A DNA stretch of 64,000 nt from Hyposmocoma kahamanoa (GCF_003589595.1 NW_020653772.1:204173-268172); one strand, 5' to 3'; shown: positions 42,595-54,259, numbered from the stretch's first letter. Notes: generated by a model not told the origin, from the sequence alone. Numbers and translations are program-made.

Positions 42595-44787
42595 CTATAA
42601 ATACTTGTAAAATGGATTGAAATCCTTTTCTTTGTTATCCATAGGAGCTTCCTTCGGCTGTTCTTTGCTACTATTGTTATCTTTAAGCAAAACTGCAATC
42701 AAGTCTTTGTCCAAACCGCAAGAACTATGCGATTCGGATTTCTTTATAACATTTTCGAGGAAGAAGTTTCTAAATCCCGCATAGAAGAGGCACGCTGACG
42801 TCTTTACACCCCATTTTTTTCTCATAGATTCAAAAAATACGTCCAATTGCTCTGTATTCAGGTTTCTCGTACATAAGTACTCGTAGCCAAAATGTTTCAT
42901 ATCCGACGCTAGACTTAAAATAGACCGTATTGAAATTTCAAAGCATCGCATCGTTTCTACAGTATTAGTAACATCTTCGTAGTTTTTAGTTATTATCTTC
43001 AAATTGGATAATATATTTACCATTTTGTCCAAAGTAGCAATTTGAAATTCTTTAAAACTAAATGGAACCTTAAATCGGTCTTCCTGGCCTTCCACAGAGT
43101 TTAATATATCAAATGAATCATTCAATAGTTCTACAAATTTAACCGTACCAAAACTTCGGTTTGTCAAATGCTTCTGTTCAATACAACTCATGACTCCGAA
43201 TGCTACAGTTTTACTAAACACTTGTGTTGAATATTGTATTCGTGTCTTTTCTAAATCATTCGGTCTTATGTGACTTTCAGTCAGCTTTGGAGCCAATTTA
43301 CAAAACCTTGTTTTATCTGTCTCGTATAGTTTTTCTATATCAAACCAAGAGGCAAGCATTTCGGTGCCATCAATATCAATAAATCTAAAGAAATTGTTTA
43401 TTAACAAATTCCTGAATGAATGCATGAGATGTATAACATCGAATATGAAATATATTTTATGGTTGTTGACAAAGAAATATGGCTGTTCAAACGAGATATT
43501 TCTTTCCTTTGCCATATTTAGCAAGTGTTCTTGCTCTGTTGTGGAGAACGCTACAATTTTCAGCCCAATACTCAATAGAGTTTCTATAATATCATCAAGC
43601 CATTTGTTCACTTCATTATAATTGAAGTTTTCTTTCAAAAAACAAGATATTAACGGTTGTTTCCAATCACAATAAAGACCTCTTAGTAAAACTACTAAAC
43701 AATATGTAGCAGGTTCCGGGCTTTGTATTTCATTAATTTCATGATTGCCTATACTTTTATTTGTATTGGCAATTTTGTGTATTTCTTCCCTTAATGGTAT
43801 AATACTTGTACAGACAACACAGTAGGTTTCTTCTTCTTTCATTTTACTTAGCATTAATTTCAAACAGCCAATTACGGTATCTGTTAGTTTTGTTGTAACT
43901 CCAACCTCGATTCTTCTTAAAGTTTTCTCTGTCGGCAGATTCAATTGTTGTCTCAAAGCTTTATAAGCATTAGGGTTCGAATAAAATAAATTTAATGAGA
44001 GAAATTTTAATTCATTCCCATATGAACGTCCTTGTTTGATTTTCTCTTGTATGGTTTCTACATCGGCTTCAGTTGAATCACTGTCATTGGTTCCATCTTT
44101 CCTGTATTTCTTTTCGTGAATCCTCCATTGGTTTTGTACACGACGTATTGATTCTTCTAACCTGTTAGCCATTCTAGTATCATAGTCCAAACATTCAGAA
44201 TCTGCAATAGAATCATCGCTCTCTTCTGCTTGGGTTACTTTTTTCTTACTTTTCCCCTTCTTAGATTTCTTCGATGTTTTTGTTGCTTTTTTAACATCCT
44301 TCTTTTTTGTTTTCTTCACAGTTTTTGCCAATTTTTTCTTCTTATCTTGCTTTTCTGTGACTATGTTAGAAATATCAGGTTGACATGTTATATCAAATAT
44401 AGAATTGTTTGTAAAATTTTGGTCAGAGTCTAATTTAATAGTCATCTGAACATCTATTTCTGAATCCATATTTTCTGTATCCAATTCCATATCTGTAGAA
44501 GAATCATTTTGTTCCAGTTTTAACGCTTTAGGATCATATTCATTTATTGTTACAAATAACTTCCTTTTCAATGGGTTTTCAGATCTCCAATCATTCTGGT
44601 CAGTCGAATCTGTTTGAACAGCAATCTCAGTCGTTGCTAAATCAGTCTGAGTTGTTTCTGATACACCATTTTGTTCAGTTTGCGTTGACTTTGTTGAATA
44701 AAACTTGTACAAAGTATGTGGCATATCCATTGTTAGTTTTGCATATTGATCTTTGTAATAAAAATCTGGTAGCCTTTGTCTGGACAC
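42595..44787 (-). CDS. P-element/THAP9-type transposase-derived protein, likely domesticated
   Basis: A long intact minus-strand frame ends at TAA 42595-42597. There is no ATG before 44730. A strong acceptor (ccttttcag-type at 44788) with phase 0 suggests an upstream exon. Order: Gln/Thr/Asp-rich N-terminus; a lysine tract (KKTKKKDVKKATKTSKKSKK, about 44240-44330); then P-transposase features LSLNLFYSNPNAYKALRQQL, LPTEKTLRRI, FDVIHLMHSFRNLL (about 43415-43445) and LNTEQLDVFFESMRKKWG (about 42820-42855). In active P/THAP9 enzymes the RNase-H fold uses Asp, Asp and Glu. Here the second Asp is kept, the first position reads CVVCTSIIPLRE without Asp, and the usual LExFF reads LDVFF. No THAP zinc finger is visible. 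It could be a degenerate transposon ORF, but the intact length argues for a host gene. Confidence 0.8.
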   Translation of the reverse strand: MSRQRLPDFYYKDQYAKLTMDMPHTLYKFYSTKSTQTEQNGVSETTQTDLATTEIAVQTDSTDQNDWRSENPLKRKLFVTINEYDPKALKLEQNDSSTDMELDTENMDSEIDVQMTIKLDSDQNFTNNSIFDITCQPDISNIVTEKQDKKKKLAKTVKKTKKKDVKKATKTSKKSKKGKSKKKVTQAEESDDSIADSECLDYDTRMANRLEESIRRVQNQWRIHEKKYRKDGTNDSDSTEADVETIQEKIKQGRSYGNELKFLSLNLFYSNPNAYKALRQQLNLPTEKTLRRIEVGVTTKLTDTVIGCLKLMLSKMKEEETYCVVCTSIIPLREEIHKIANTNKSIGNHEINEIQSPEPATYCLVVLLRGLYCDWKQPLISCFLKENFNYNEVNKWLDDIIETLLSIGLKIVAFSTTEQEHLLNMAKERNISFEQPYFFVNNHKIYFIFDVIHLMHSFRNLLINNFFRFIDIDGTEMLASWFDIEKLYETDKTRFCKLAPKLTESHIRPNDLEKTRIQYSTQVFSKTVAFGVMSCIEQKHLTNRSFGTVKFVELLNDSFDILNSVEGQEDRFKVPFSFKEFQIATLDKMVNILSNLKIITKNYEDVTNTVETMRCFEISIRSILSLASDMKHFGYEYLCTRNLNTEQLDVFFESMRKKWGVKTSACLFYAGFRNFFLENVIKKSESHSSCGLDKDLIAVLLKDNNSSKEQPKEAPMDNKEKDFNPFYKYL

Positions 44788-45284
44788 CTGAAAGGAAAAG
44801 CCACTTTGTAACAATATCGCAACAATATCAAATGATGATGAATTATATTTGGGCTCCGCATTGGTGACAATATTATCAAGGTCATTCACACTAGTCTTGT
44901 ACAAGAACAAAGTAAATTAGTTATTTAAACTTCTTTTTACATAAAACTGGAAAATGATCGAACTATTGTCTTTTCTTCTTTTTAATTATTGGCAGTGGCT
45001 TTTCAGGATTTCACCAGCATCAAGTGTTCCGCTAAGTAAATTTTATTGATTCCAGTGGGATCAGTAAATCAGTAAGTTACCTATTAAGAGATACTTTTTT
45101 AAAGAGAACAAGCTTATGTAGTGAATTTTGGATTATGCGACTTGGCAGCCCTGAAGGTCAATAATAGTAGCTGACGGATAGCTCATTATAGCCTTATATT
45201 ATTGCTGGATATTATAATCACAGAGATTATAATAATGATCAAAGAGAAATGAACATACTTCTGGGGTTGATTTAAAGTTTTTTT

Positions 45285-45620
45285 TTATACAAATGTAGAT
45301 GCGCATTTGACCTCCATCTCACCTGATGGAAAGTAACGATGAGGTTGACGATGGAGAATGCACACATAAATAATACATATTCACTCTCGCCTTGAAAAGG
45401 TCCAAGTAATAACGTTTAGGGAACAAGCCTGCAGGCAGGGAATTCCACTTTGTAGGCATTTGCCATATGAATGTGGAAGCATAACGCTTCGTGTGAATGT
45501 TTTGCGAGTTTGTAAGTTTGGGGACGAACAGGGAAAAGAGATCCTGTAATGATACAGAATACTTGGAACAGCTGAAAAAGATGTGGTCAGTGGTTCCTTC
45601 GTCGAATTTGCGTTCTAGAG
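45285..45620 (-). mobile_element. LINE 3' end, reverse
   Basis: gcatttgacctccatctcac, then ctgatggaaagtaacgatga, is the complement of the LINE 3' UTR seen after 40240. ccttgaaaaggtccaagtaa is the complement of the LFRARV codons. The same segment recurs at 50565-50790. Confidence 0.7.
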
Positions 45621-45934
45621 ATAGCTGTCCTTTACCCTAATTTTGGCTAAGGGAGCATACAGGTACACGAGTAGCCTAGCCTTAAACGACATATGGTGGA
45701 TGTGTAAGATTTGGATGCTTTGTTGTATTTAAAGAACCAAGGATTTGGATGTCTGTATAATGCCTTCCTTTTAGGGTGCTAGTTTCTCTTTATTTGGTGT
45801 CCTAGGAGGACTCCATATTTAGTATTAAAGGCCATTAGCCTAAAAGGTTGGACAGAAAAATTGGTCGATGTCTGTATGAATGAACAGTATAGTACCATAT
45901 AATAAAGAACAAATGAAGTCTATTACTACACATC

Positions 45935-46140
45935 TACCCATAAGAGTTACTGTACCACTCGGAGCTTTAAATCGCAAAGATCTTAGGGGCACTGCCACTG
46001 CGCCTATCCCAATGAGCCATAAGTTGACAAGTACCATGTACCTGTATTTTCCCCAGCACTCCTGACCGTCAAAATCTATAGAAAGAGGTATGGTGGCAGT
46101 ACCACTATTAATATTTATAACATTACCACGCAAAGACGCC
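45935..46140 (+). repeat. Interspersed repeat B copy
   Basis: The blocks actcggagctttaaatcgca, aagatcttaggggcactgcc and cataagttgacaagtaccat match the family. Confidence 0.7.
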
Positions 46141-46860
46141 ACCACTGCGACCAATAAGTCTACAATGGTCATCATAAATAACAATTAGTGAAGACCATCA
46201 GAATTGGAGGCTAACCGAATTATGATGACCTGATCTGGAACTCGGTAAACGCGTACCGGTTCTTAGATAATAAACCGCGCCGCACTGCGTTCTGTGTGTG
46301 GTTTTTATACAATATTCATAAACTACAAATATTTAGACTTATATAACTATTTCAAAACTAATACCACAATGAACAAAACTCGAAAGGAATGGCAATTTTT
46401 AGAAACAAATTATACCAAAAAATTACCTCGTTTTGTCCAATTTATACGTAAAACTTGTTAACTGAAGATTCAATGCTGTTTATAACAATACAAGTTCACT
46501 TTGTTTACGATTAGATCGTATTAATATTTCGTTTTATGCCATGTTTTCTTTAGTAAAACTAAATATTGGCATACCGCACAATCAGCCATTTGTAGAAAGT
46601 GATACGTTTTGTGATTGCCTAATGATAGCATAAAATTTTAGTTGTAAACTAAAGTTATTAAGTAAAATATTTATTATGTCCATATTTAAAGAGTGTAAAC
46701 AATTGATAGTTTAACGTATTAAAGAAAACTTAAATAACATTTTATAGATATTTAACGTATATATGATATAATAACTTACAAAAACCGACTTTTGTTGAAC
46801 ACAAACAAAACGCAAACGACCTTCGAAAATTGACAGTCGCGGCAAAGTGTGGCCAATTTC

Positions 46861-48843
46861 GTCAAGGACAGTGTTTCTGGGTACTGAAAAGTAGTTTTTT
46901 TTAAATATTTAATATTAACATCTGTCAACCTTTGTAGCTTTTGTTCAATATTATATTTTTTTTAAAAAGTCAAATTTTTTTTTTATAACGCTTACAATCA
47001 ACATATCCCCGCACTAGGGAAACCCTGTGTCGCGGGTGCCATGGACACACACATAGACAACCACAAATTACACCCAAACTCACGAGAGAAATGAATGTAG
47101 GCCATACAAATATTTCGCAACCCATTTATCTAAATTGAAAAATATATGGACCGAGCTGAATCAAGAGATGCTTCAAAACAAAAATTACTCGAACTACTAT
47201 TGGTCTGCAAGATCTGTTACACCCTTGGTGAAGATTATTTTTCATTTAGAAGTAGTTGGCTATTAACACAAAAAGCAGACAGAACCGTGGAAATCTAACC
47301 AGCCACTTATGTGCATACGAGAAAGCTTTGTTAAGTAAGAATATTCTTGATCAGGAAGCTCTGACTACTAATACGAGCTCACGATAAGGACAAAAGGTTT
47401 AAATGCAGCTATTGCTCTGAAAAGAACGTAGAGTGCGAAACTGTCAAAAGTGGAACAAGAACAGCAAGTGTCTTATCCAAACAAGTTCAGAACATTACAT
47501 TAATGGCTGTTAATGTTATAAAAAACTGCAATCCATACAGCGGAAGCCTACATTGGCACCTCGATAATGGAGCTACGAGTCATATTACTGTTAGAAGGAA
47601 TTAATAATAATAATAATAATAATAATAAATACCCTCCAAGACTTTGAAGAATTTGACAGCAGTCATACAATCACGACTGCAGACGCAACATCCATTGCTG
47701 CAAAAGGAAAAGGTTATATCGTGGTAGAATCAAATGCCAATAGAAAGAAAGAGAAAATAACACTAAGTGATAGGTGATTGGTACCGTCTCTGACAAAGAA
47801 CTTGTTCTCTGTACTAGCTGCACAAAATAATAATAATATGCAATATTTTGCATATTATTTCGTTTATTAATATTTTATTGCATATTTACGTCAACGACCC
47901 GAGATTGCAAATTAGATATAGGAGATATCACGAAGATTTATGGTAAAAGAGTTCCATATGGTGGACTATACAAATTGAATACGAAGACAGTTATTCCAAT
48001 AAAAGATTATTGAAGTTAATATAGCTACAAAGACTATTCGATCCAGAGATATTACTTTTGAAACCGTTGTTGAATTAAAGTGTCCACAACGGTTTCTGAG
48101 TATCTTACAGAAATAGAGGGAGATAGTTCAGATAGATTAGCGTGTATTTCCTCCTTTATCTATACTTTATCCTTCCGAAGTAGAGGGTGACAGTCAACGA
48201 CAGACACCCGCCCCAATTGAGAACCCTGAAGATACAGCAAGATTAAATTCAGACGTTCAACAGTAAGAGAACATACATGGTGACATATTGACAGGACTTT
48301 CAACCACAGGAGTAGCGAATATCTATGCAGCAGGTGCCGTATCATGGATTAGTCAAAGATAATCATCGTTTATAATCTCTATAACCGAAGCAGAAATACT
48401 AGCTGCAGCGAAGCTACCAGAGAACTTATATGGCTTCAGAGAATATTCTGTGATCTGACAGACATTAAGGAAGTTCCAATTTTATAAGTTGACAATGAAG
48501 CTGCTATTCGCCTCTTGCTCATAATCATGAATTTCATAAGAGGACTAAAAACATTCGTGTAAGACACTTCGTTCGTGAAGCTGTTCAAGGTGGCCTTGTA
48601 GTTGTCGAAAAAACAAGCTCTGCCAGTCAACAAGCAGACCTAATGACTTCCAGACCAAGACTCACAGAACTACGAGCTAAGCTGGGAGTACATGAGAACA
48701 TTTAGAGAATCATAAGAAACTTTCTTCTTATCAGTGATTCAAAGTGTCAAGACCAGTGTTTCTGGATACTGAAAAGAAGTAGTTTTTTTAAAAATCTTTA
48801 GTATTAACATCTGTCAACCAATGTAGCTTGTTCTATATTATAT
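46861..48843 (+). mobile_element. Ty1/copia retrotransposon relic with short LTRs
   Basis: Direct repeats of about 100 bp (46861-46961 and 48746-48843, with cagtgtttctgg, attaacatctgtcaacc and tgtagctt shared) bound broken coding remnants. These include a protease-like WHLDNGATSHIT (about 47550-47590) and an RNase H-like AAGAVSWISQR, then ISITEAEILAAAKL (about 48330-48420), and EFHKRTKNIRVRHFVREA (about 48530-48585). Frameshifts and stops are frequent. Integrase and most of the reverse transcriptase are missing. A SINE is nested near the left LTR and a (taa)n microsatellite lies at 47603-47632. Confidence 0.8.
46985..47115 (-). mobile_element. SINE family 2 (reverse), nested in the copia relic
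   Basis: ccccgcactagggaaaccct, then gtcgcgggtgccatggacac, is the complement of the SINE body at 6080-6150. It ends ctcacgagagaaatgaatgt. Confidence 0.7.
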
Positions 48844-50564
48844 TGTGTCATTCATATGTCTTAGTTTTTGTAACTTTAATATCTCTTATTTATTTAATAT
48901 TTACAAGTCATATTAAGAACTTCTACTGAAAAACGCACGCTCTAACAAATTTAATTACTTGCTTTTATTTTGGCGTTTTGCTATTTAATGGTAAGTATGA
49001 CTTTGGGAAACATTAACAAATTAGAGTTTCCAACAAAGATTTTCGGCTGCAAAAATAAAGAAAAATAATATGAGAAAATGAGATTGTAGAACATTTACCA
49101 AGAATCAACTATAAAAATGTTTGAAGAATTTAAAACTCGATGAAGCAGTTTAAGGATTTACAACTTATTGCAAATATAGATACATGCCCAATAGCATATT
49201 GAGGGTCGTATTCTAGTACTCTACTCAATGCTCAAGTCAGGACTTGAGTACGATTTCTAGTGCCTGAAATTATATTCAAGTCCAGAATATGAGACTATTT
49301 TGTTTTTTTTTAAATTGCTGATTAATTTGGGGAACCCTAAAAGCTCCCTATTCGAAGGTTACTTAAATTCAAAAAGTGGTAACCCGATATTAAAAAATGA
49401 TGGCTGACTTAATGTCACGCACGAAAAAAATGTGAATATCAAAATTAATTTATTCTTGTTTTTACACGTTAATTACTGGCTAATTAATTTAAAGTTAACG
49501 TCAAAACGTACAAGAACACTTCACGGACACAATAGTGTAGTCAAAAATGTAGTTGTGTTATTGAAAATGAATTTTTTTTCGATGCAAAGTTGATACGTGA
49601 AGTATTGGTAAAAAAGTGGTGTTTTTTTGTTCACATAGCTAAGAGGTACATTTTTTCTTTTACGCTTGGTATCGATTAATGCCTTGAGCTACGTAGAGCC
49701 TTAATTAGTCTGTAAGTGGCGTTTTTCGGCTTGAAAACATTAAATTTTAACGTAGTTTTCGAAAACTTACTTTGAGAATGTAAACATTGGCCTTTATTTC
49801 GGTTAAGTGCGATTAGAAAGTGCTTATGTGGTTCCGCACATCGTGACCTTGTTCACAAAGTGTGAGTACGTGAGGTGCAGTGGAATTTTTGTCAGTTTTG
49901 TATGCTTGCGTTGTTTTTTTTATCATAATATTTGATTAGACGTATTTTCAATGTAATTTTGTAACTTTACGACTTATTGATAATTATTTCAAACTTTCAC
50001 AATTGTCTTGTCTGAAATGGCAAATAGTGCTAAAGAGAATTTATAATTATGATGGATGAATAAAAGGCCACAGCCCTACCACCGTAAATTGAACCTTATG
50101 CATTGATTATCATAGAATTCAAATTATTATAGATCATAGGTTTAAATTCGCGATATACGCGTATTATACGCGTGACAGTTTTATATGTATATAGTGTGAC
50201 TTGGATGGAGCAATAAAAATATATGGAGATCCATTGCCTCTGTCTACATTGACTAATAAAATAATAATAACTTTATCTAGTATTCAATAGGTGACCTTAT
50301 TGCCAAGTAACAATTTCTTCCAGACAACTTCACTATAAAAAATTAGTTAATCTTTTTTGTGCTCTTCTGATGACAAGATGAATTGTTGTCAAATGATGTT
50401 ATTGCAGAGTCAAAATATTATCTTTGAAGGTCATGGGTTCGATTTCCGGTAGAAATGTAAAATGTCACTATTCGCAGATTGTTCAATTCTCCGAATGTTC
50501 GTTCTGCATATTGTCTCACAAGTACTTTTCTCAGAATTTATCTTTTTTTATTGTTGAAATAAGT
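48844..50564 (+). other. Upstream flank of the zinc-finger gene
   Basis: AT-rich, no coding sequence. A donor-like site at 49862 (cacaaagt|gtgagt) follows a moderately GC-richer stretch (49790-49861) and could end a 5' untranslated exon of the zinc-finger gene. This is weak. Confidence 0.35.
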
Positions 50565-50790
50565 GTACATTTGACCTCCATCTCACCTGATGAAAAGTAA
50601 TAATTTGGTGGACAATGGAGAATGTACATGTATATAATTCCTATTTACTCTCATCTTGAAAAGGTCTTAGTTATTTAGTTCAGGGAACAAATCTGGAGGC
50701 AGTGAATGCCACTCCATTGCCGTACACCATATAAATATGAAGAAGTAACTTTTCGTGCAAATGTTACTGGAATTGCACCTTACATTTAGA
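50565..50790 (-). mobile_element. LINE 3' end, reverse
   Basis: It is collinear with 45290-45500 (catttgacctccatctcacc, then cttgaaaaggtcttag and aggcagtgaatgccactcca). It lies 165 bp before the first coding exon of the zinc-finger gene. Confidence 0.7.
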
Positions 50791-50955
50791 CCTCCAATGG
50801 TAGAAAGGGAATGGCGAAATTATTTTATGCAATGCTATTGCACATTCTCCATGATATATTATGTAGAATACTGATAAATAGGTAGGCTTCAAGGCTTTCA
50901 ATTCTTTCTGAGCACCTAGTGCCTATTTAAATAAAAATCTAATTTTATTTTACAG

Positions 50956-51895
50956 AAATACTTAAAAATGAATGTGAATTCATCAGAAATGGATCCACTT
51001 AGCTCATACAATTATACATATCCAAGCCATGATAGTAATATTATGTACCTGCCACCCTATCCTTACAACATGAAGCCGGAATGTCAACCTAATTCTCATT
51101 TTAATACAGTCTTAAATCCTATGGTATATGCAAATCCTGTTGCACCAAATGAACAGAACATACAGACTAATCACATTGAAGCGAATGCAATGAATAATGT
51201 ACCATCTGAAAATTCTCACAAAGTACAAGAAAACCAGACTGTTCTCACAGAACAAACTGCAGAAGAAGTTGACACAAAGGAGCATATAAAACTATTACCG
51301 GATATGACTAAACGGAAGAAAGGCAAAGGAAGGACAAGTACATATTGGAATAAAAAAATACAAGATGCAAATTTTCCTTTTTACGGTTGTACCATTTGTA
51401 ACATCAGTTTTCAAAAGATTCAGGACTTAGATCAACATATCACGATCCATAAAGGGCGTTTAACAAGTTACGGTATCAGATTAAGGAATAAATCGAAAAA
51501 GAAACAGCTGAAAAAGGAGCAGAAGCCGTTAAAAAAATCAAAAAAGAAAAAGATTAAAAACGAATTGCCATTAGAAATCAAACCAGAAGATGGTTACATA
51601 GGTAATGAAAAGGCTGTGGATTTTGTGCAAAATAATGAGAATTTAGTTAATAATCAAAATAATGACGGTCAAACAAATCAGGAAACGTTGCAAAATGAAA
51701 ATAAGGATTGTGAGAAATTGCAAAATCCTCAAAACGAAAATAATGGTTCTCAAAATGGCAACAATGACAATTCAAAACAGAGTAAAGAACCGGAAACTGA
51801 AGATTCAAGATTACAAAAGTTGTTCAAATGTTTTGCATGTCAAAAGCAATTTTCATTGAGTTATTACTTGAAACTTCATGTAAGGTCACATACAG
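50956..51895 (+). CDS. C2H2 zinc-finger gene, first coding exon (fingers 1 and 2)
   Basis: After a tattttacag acceptor there are 12 nt of 5' UTR and an ATG at 50968. The exon ends in phase 1 at a gtatgt donor. The N-terminal 110 residues are Tyr/Pro/Asn-rich (YLPPYPYN). Finger 1 is C141-x2-C144-x12-H157-x3-H161 (YGCTICNISF). A lysine-rich stretch (KKSKKKKIKNELP) and an Asn/Gln-rich stretch follow. Finger 2 is C288-x2-C291-x12-H304-x3-H308 (FKCFACQKQF), ending HTG, which continues to DEKPY in the next exon. It is probably a nuclear DNA-binding regulator. I do not recognise the orthologue. An upstream 5' exon is required by the acceptor. Confidence 0.92.
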
Positions 51896-52552
51896 GTATG
51901 TCTTTTTTTAAATATTACAATCGTTTTTATTGTTAATGTAAAGGAATAATAAAATAGTGGAAATGTTATCAAGCAGCATTTGTATCAAAACTGGTGTCGC
52001 CACACGCACACACTTGTAAATTTCTTCTTTTTCTTTTTATTTATAAGTGGATTGTTCTGTGTCTCACAATTCCGCCAATGTCACGTAGGTAGCCTCTATT
52101 CGGGAGGAAGTAGATTTATTTTCAAATATATATTTTGATCATTACTGCTGTATGCGAGACTCGAAGCGGGTTTATCTAAAACAAAGCATGCAGTTGCAAC
52201 ATCACGGGTCAACACAAAGCATAGCCTTATAAACCAGGGTTATTAGTAAATTTTTTGGGTAAATTAATGAGTTAATGAACACAATGTAGATAGGGTTATA
52301 AAAAAATAAATAAATAGACAAATAAAAAATAAGGTGACACTTGTAAACTTATCTATCTACATTACCCTCCGTGTTGCCAGGTCAAATCTGTAAAAGGCTG
52401 AAGATATTGCACACAAAAAACAATGCTGAATTTACATTCAAACATTTTTAATCGACTTTCTTCAAACATTGATTGGTCATTTTAATTTTTACTTTACAGG
52501 CCAAAGATAAAATTTGTAATGTTTTGTTGAAAATAAAATTGTATTTTTTTTA

Positions 52553-52650
52553 ACCCGTACTAGCGAATCCCTGTATTGCGGGTGCCATGGACACATACGT
52601 AGACAACTACAAATTACACCTAAACCGAGAAAAATAAATGTAAATCTTTT
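52553..52650 (-). mobile_element. SINE family 2 fragment (reverse)
   Basis: tattgcgggtgccatggaca, then caactacaaattacacctaa, matches the complement of the SINE body. The tRNA head is missing. Confidence 0.6.
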
Positions 52651-52690
52651 AAATGTCGAGTTCTTAGGTTTTTGCGATTGTTACACATAG

Positions 52691-53400
52691 GAAATGAAAC
52701 TATTTTTCCGGATTTAAATCGCGTATATTTGTTTTTTCAAACAAACCGACGTTTCGGGCCCTTTATAGGTCCCATGGTCACGGTTGACTAAGGTGGTACA
52801 GTCTTCAACCAGTTATATCTAATATTAATGCACACCACCCTATTTTTTCACTATAGTTCAATAGTTATTAATTAAATACCTTATTTTTAATTTTACAAAG
52901 AAAACATTCCAATTTACGCTATTTTTATTGAGTTTAATTTATTATTAATTATTAATAGAAATTATAATAAACTAAAACATATTAATTAGTACTGCAGTCT
53001 TATGTCTGTTTGGGATTTTTCATCAGAGGAAATACTGGATCCCAAACTGGTGGTACGGAGAAACCATCTTCCCTGTTGAAATTAGGATGTTTTTTAATTT
53101 CAATGGCCTCTCGTAGCATCCTGGGTAGATAACGGACTTCTTTTGCAAGGACCTGGGGTTTGTCAAACTTCATTGAATGTGTAGATTTATCCATGACATG
53201 CTCGCAGACTGCAGACTTGTCCAACCGTCGCGTAAACAAGTGAAAAAATAGGGTAGTTTGCATTAATATTAGACATAACTGGTTGAAGACTGTACCACCT
53301 CAGTCAACCGTGACCATGGGACCTGTAAAGGGCCCGAAACGTCGGTTTGTTTGAAAAAATAAATATACGCGATTTAAATCCGGAAAAATAGTTTCATTTT
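52691..53400 (-). mobile_element. Penelope-like element relic with inverted terminal arms
   Basis: Two arms of about 165 bp (52691-52855 and 53232-53400) are near-perfect inverted copies. Between them, the minus-strand frame 53000-53263 reads LDKSAVCEHVMDKSTHSMKF, then LPRMLREAIEIKKHPNFNRE and DGFSVPPVWDPV. SAV-x-EH, REAIEI-x-KHPxNFNRxDG and W-x-P are the C-terminal signature of Penelope-like (GIY-YIG) elements. The arms contain gggcccgaaacgtcgg, which resembles the 3' half of the hammerhead ribozyme core known from Penelope terminal repeats. The RT is missing, so the element is heavily truncated. Confidence 0.8.
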
Positions 53401-53550
53401 CATTCAAATATTTTTCCCAGCTCGGGAATCGAACCCGGCAAATGGGCATGTTATTTGTTTGATGTTTACAACTCCCATGTGCCTTTACTTTCTCTAGCAC
53501 AAAATAGGAAAATCGCAAATCGACGTGGATAATAAATACGTAATTTTCAG

Positions 53551-53680
53551 ACGAAAAACCCTACACGTGTTCAGAGTGCGGACAATCGTTCATAACGGCA
53601 AGCAAACTCGGGAGGCACAACAAGAGAATTCATTTAGCTATTCGATACCAATGCAGGATATGCTATAGGTACTTTTCAAG
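53551..53680 (+). CDS. C2H2 zinc-finger gene exon 2 (finger 3, first half of finger 4)
   Basis: This 130-nt exon, phase 1 to phase 2, lies between ttttcag and gtgagt. It encodes DEKPYTCSECGQSFITASKL, then GRHNKRIH (finger 3, C-x2-C-x12-H-x4-H), then YQCRICYRYFS, the first half of finger 4. The TG|DEKPY linker across the intron is the standard inter-finger linker and confirms the junction. Confidence 0.92.
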
Positions 53681-53734
53681 GTGAGTATATCTATTTGAAA
53701 AGACTGTCTTAGTTTTTGTCGTGTGTTGGGTGTA

Positions 53735-53850
53735 AACGACGCGCCAACAGTCGCAGTGCCACTCAGAGCTTCAAATCGCAAAGGTCTTAGGGGCTCTGCC
53801 ACTGCGCCCGACACCCTGAAACATAAGTTGACAAGTCTCTTCTTTCTTCT
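53735..53850 (+). repeat. Interspersed repeat B copy
   Basis: cagtgccactcagagcttca, then aatcgcaaaggtcttagg and gaaacataagttgacaagtc, match the family. Confidence 0.7.
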
Positions 53851-54119
53851 AGTCGTCTTTAGTAAATTGCCAGAATATTTATACAGAGGTTGAGTAAAAT
53901 TAGGTACAGGCAAATTGTAAATCAATTTGCATTACGAATTAATATCAATTGGTATTTCTAACTTCTAAATACTCTTTATTACAAGCAATGTGTCTAAAGC
54001 CATTTTGTTAATTGTGATTTAAAAGTAAGTCCCTGTAGTTACATTAGATAAATTATAAAAAAAATCTTATAAATACATTGAATCTATGTATCGTAACTCT
54101 TTATTTGTTAAGTTTAATA

Positions 54120-54245
54120 GCGGTAGAGCTCCTTGTAAATGAGTTCGTCCAAGGAAGTACTGCCACCTTACATATTTCTGCCGCCAAGCAGTAATATGAG
54201 CATTACTACGTTTCGGTTTTGAAGGGTAAGGGTGCTGGTGTAACC
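54120..54245 (-). repeat. Interspersed repeat B, 3' block (reverse)
   Basis: cgtccaaggaagtactgcca, then taatatgagcattactacg, is the complement of the family's distal half. Confidence 0.6.
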
Positions 54246-54259
54246 AAGTCGTCTCAGGG

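Larger units (their letters stand above)
44788..46860. other. Upstream flank or intron of the P-transposase-like gene
   Basis: The frame stays open on the minus strand to about 44910, but without an ATG. Minus-strand donors occur near 46427 (acgag|gtaatt) and 46780 (gtaagt), so non-coding 5' exons are possible. No THAP-like C-x2-4-C...C-x2-H pattern was seen. The stretch also holds a LINE 3' end and a repeat B copy. Confidence 0.4.
51896..53550 (+). other. Intron with SINE and Penelope-like relic
   Basis: It contains a SINE family 2 piece (52553-52650, reverse), the Penelope-like relic with inverted arms (52691-53400) and a further B-box-bearing SINE remnant on the minus strand (about 53411-53450). 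Confidence 0.7.

Noticed and set aside
44788..44910. N-terminal extension of the P-transposase-like ORF to 44910
   Set aside because: The only in-frame starts there are TTG. A strong splice acceptor at 44788 suggests this is intron.
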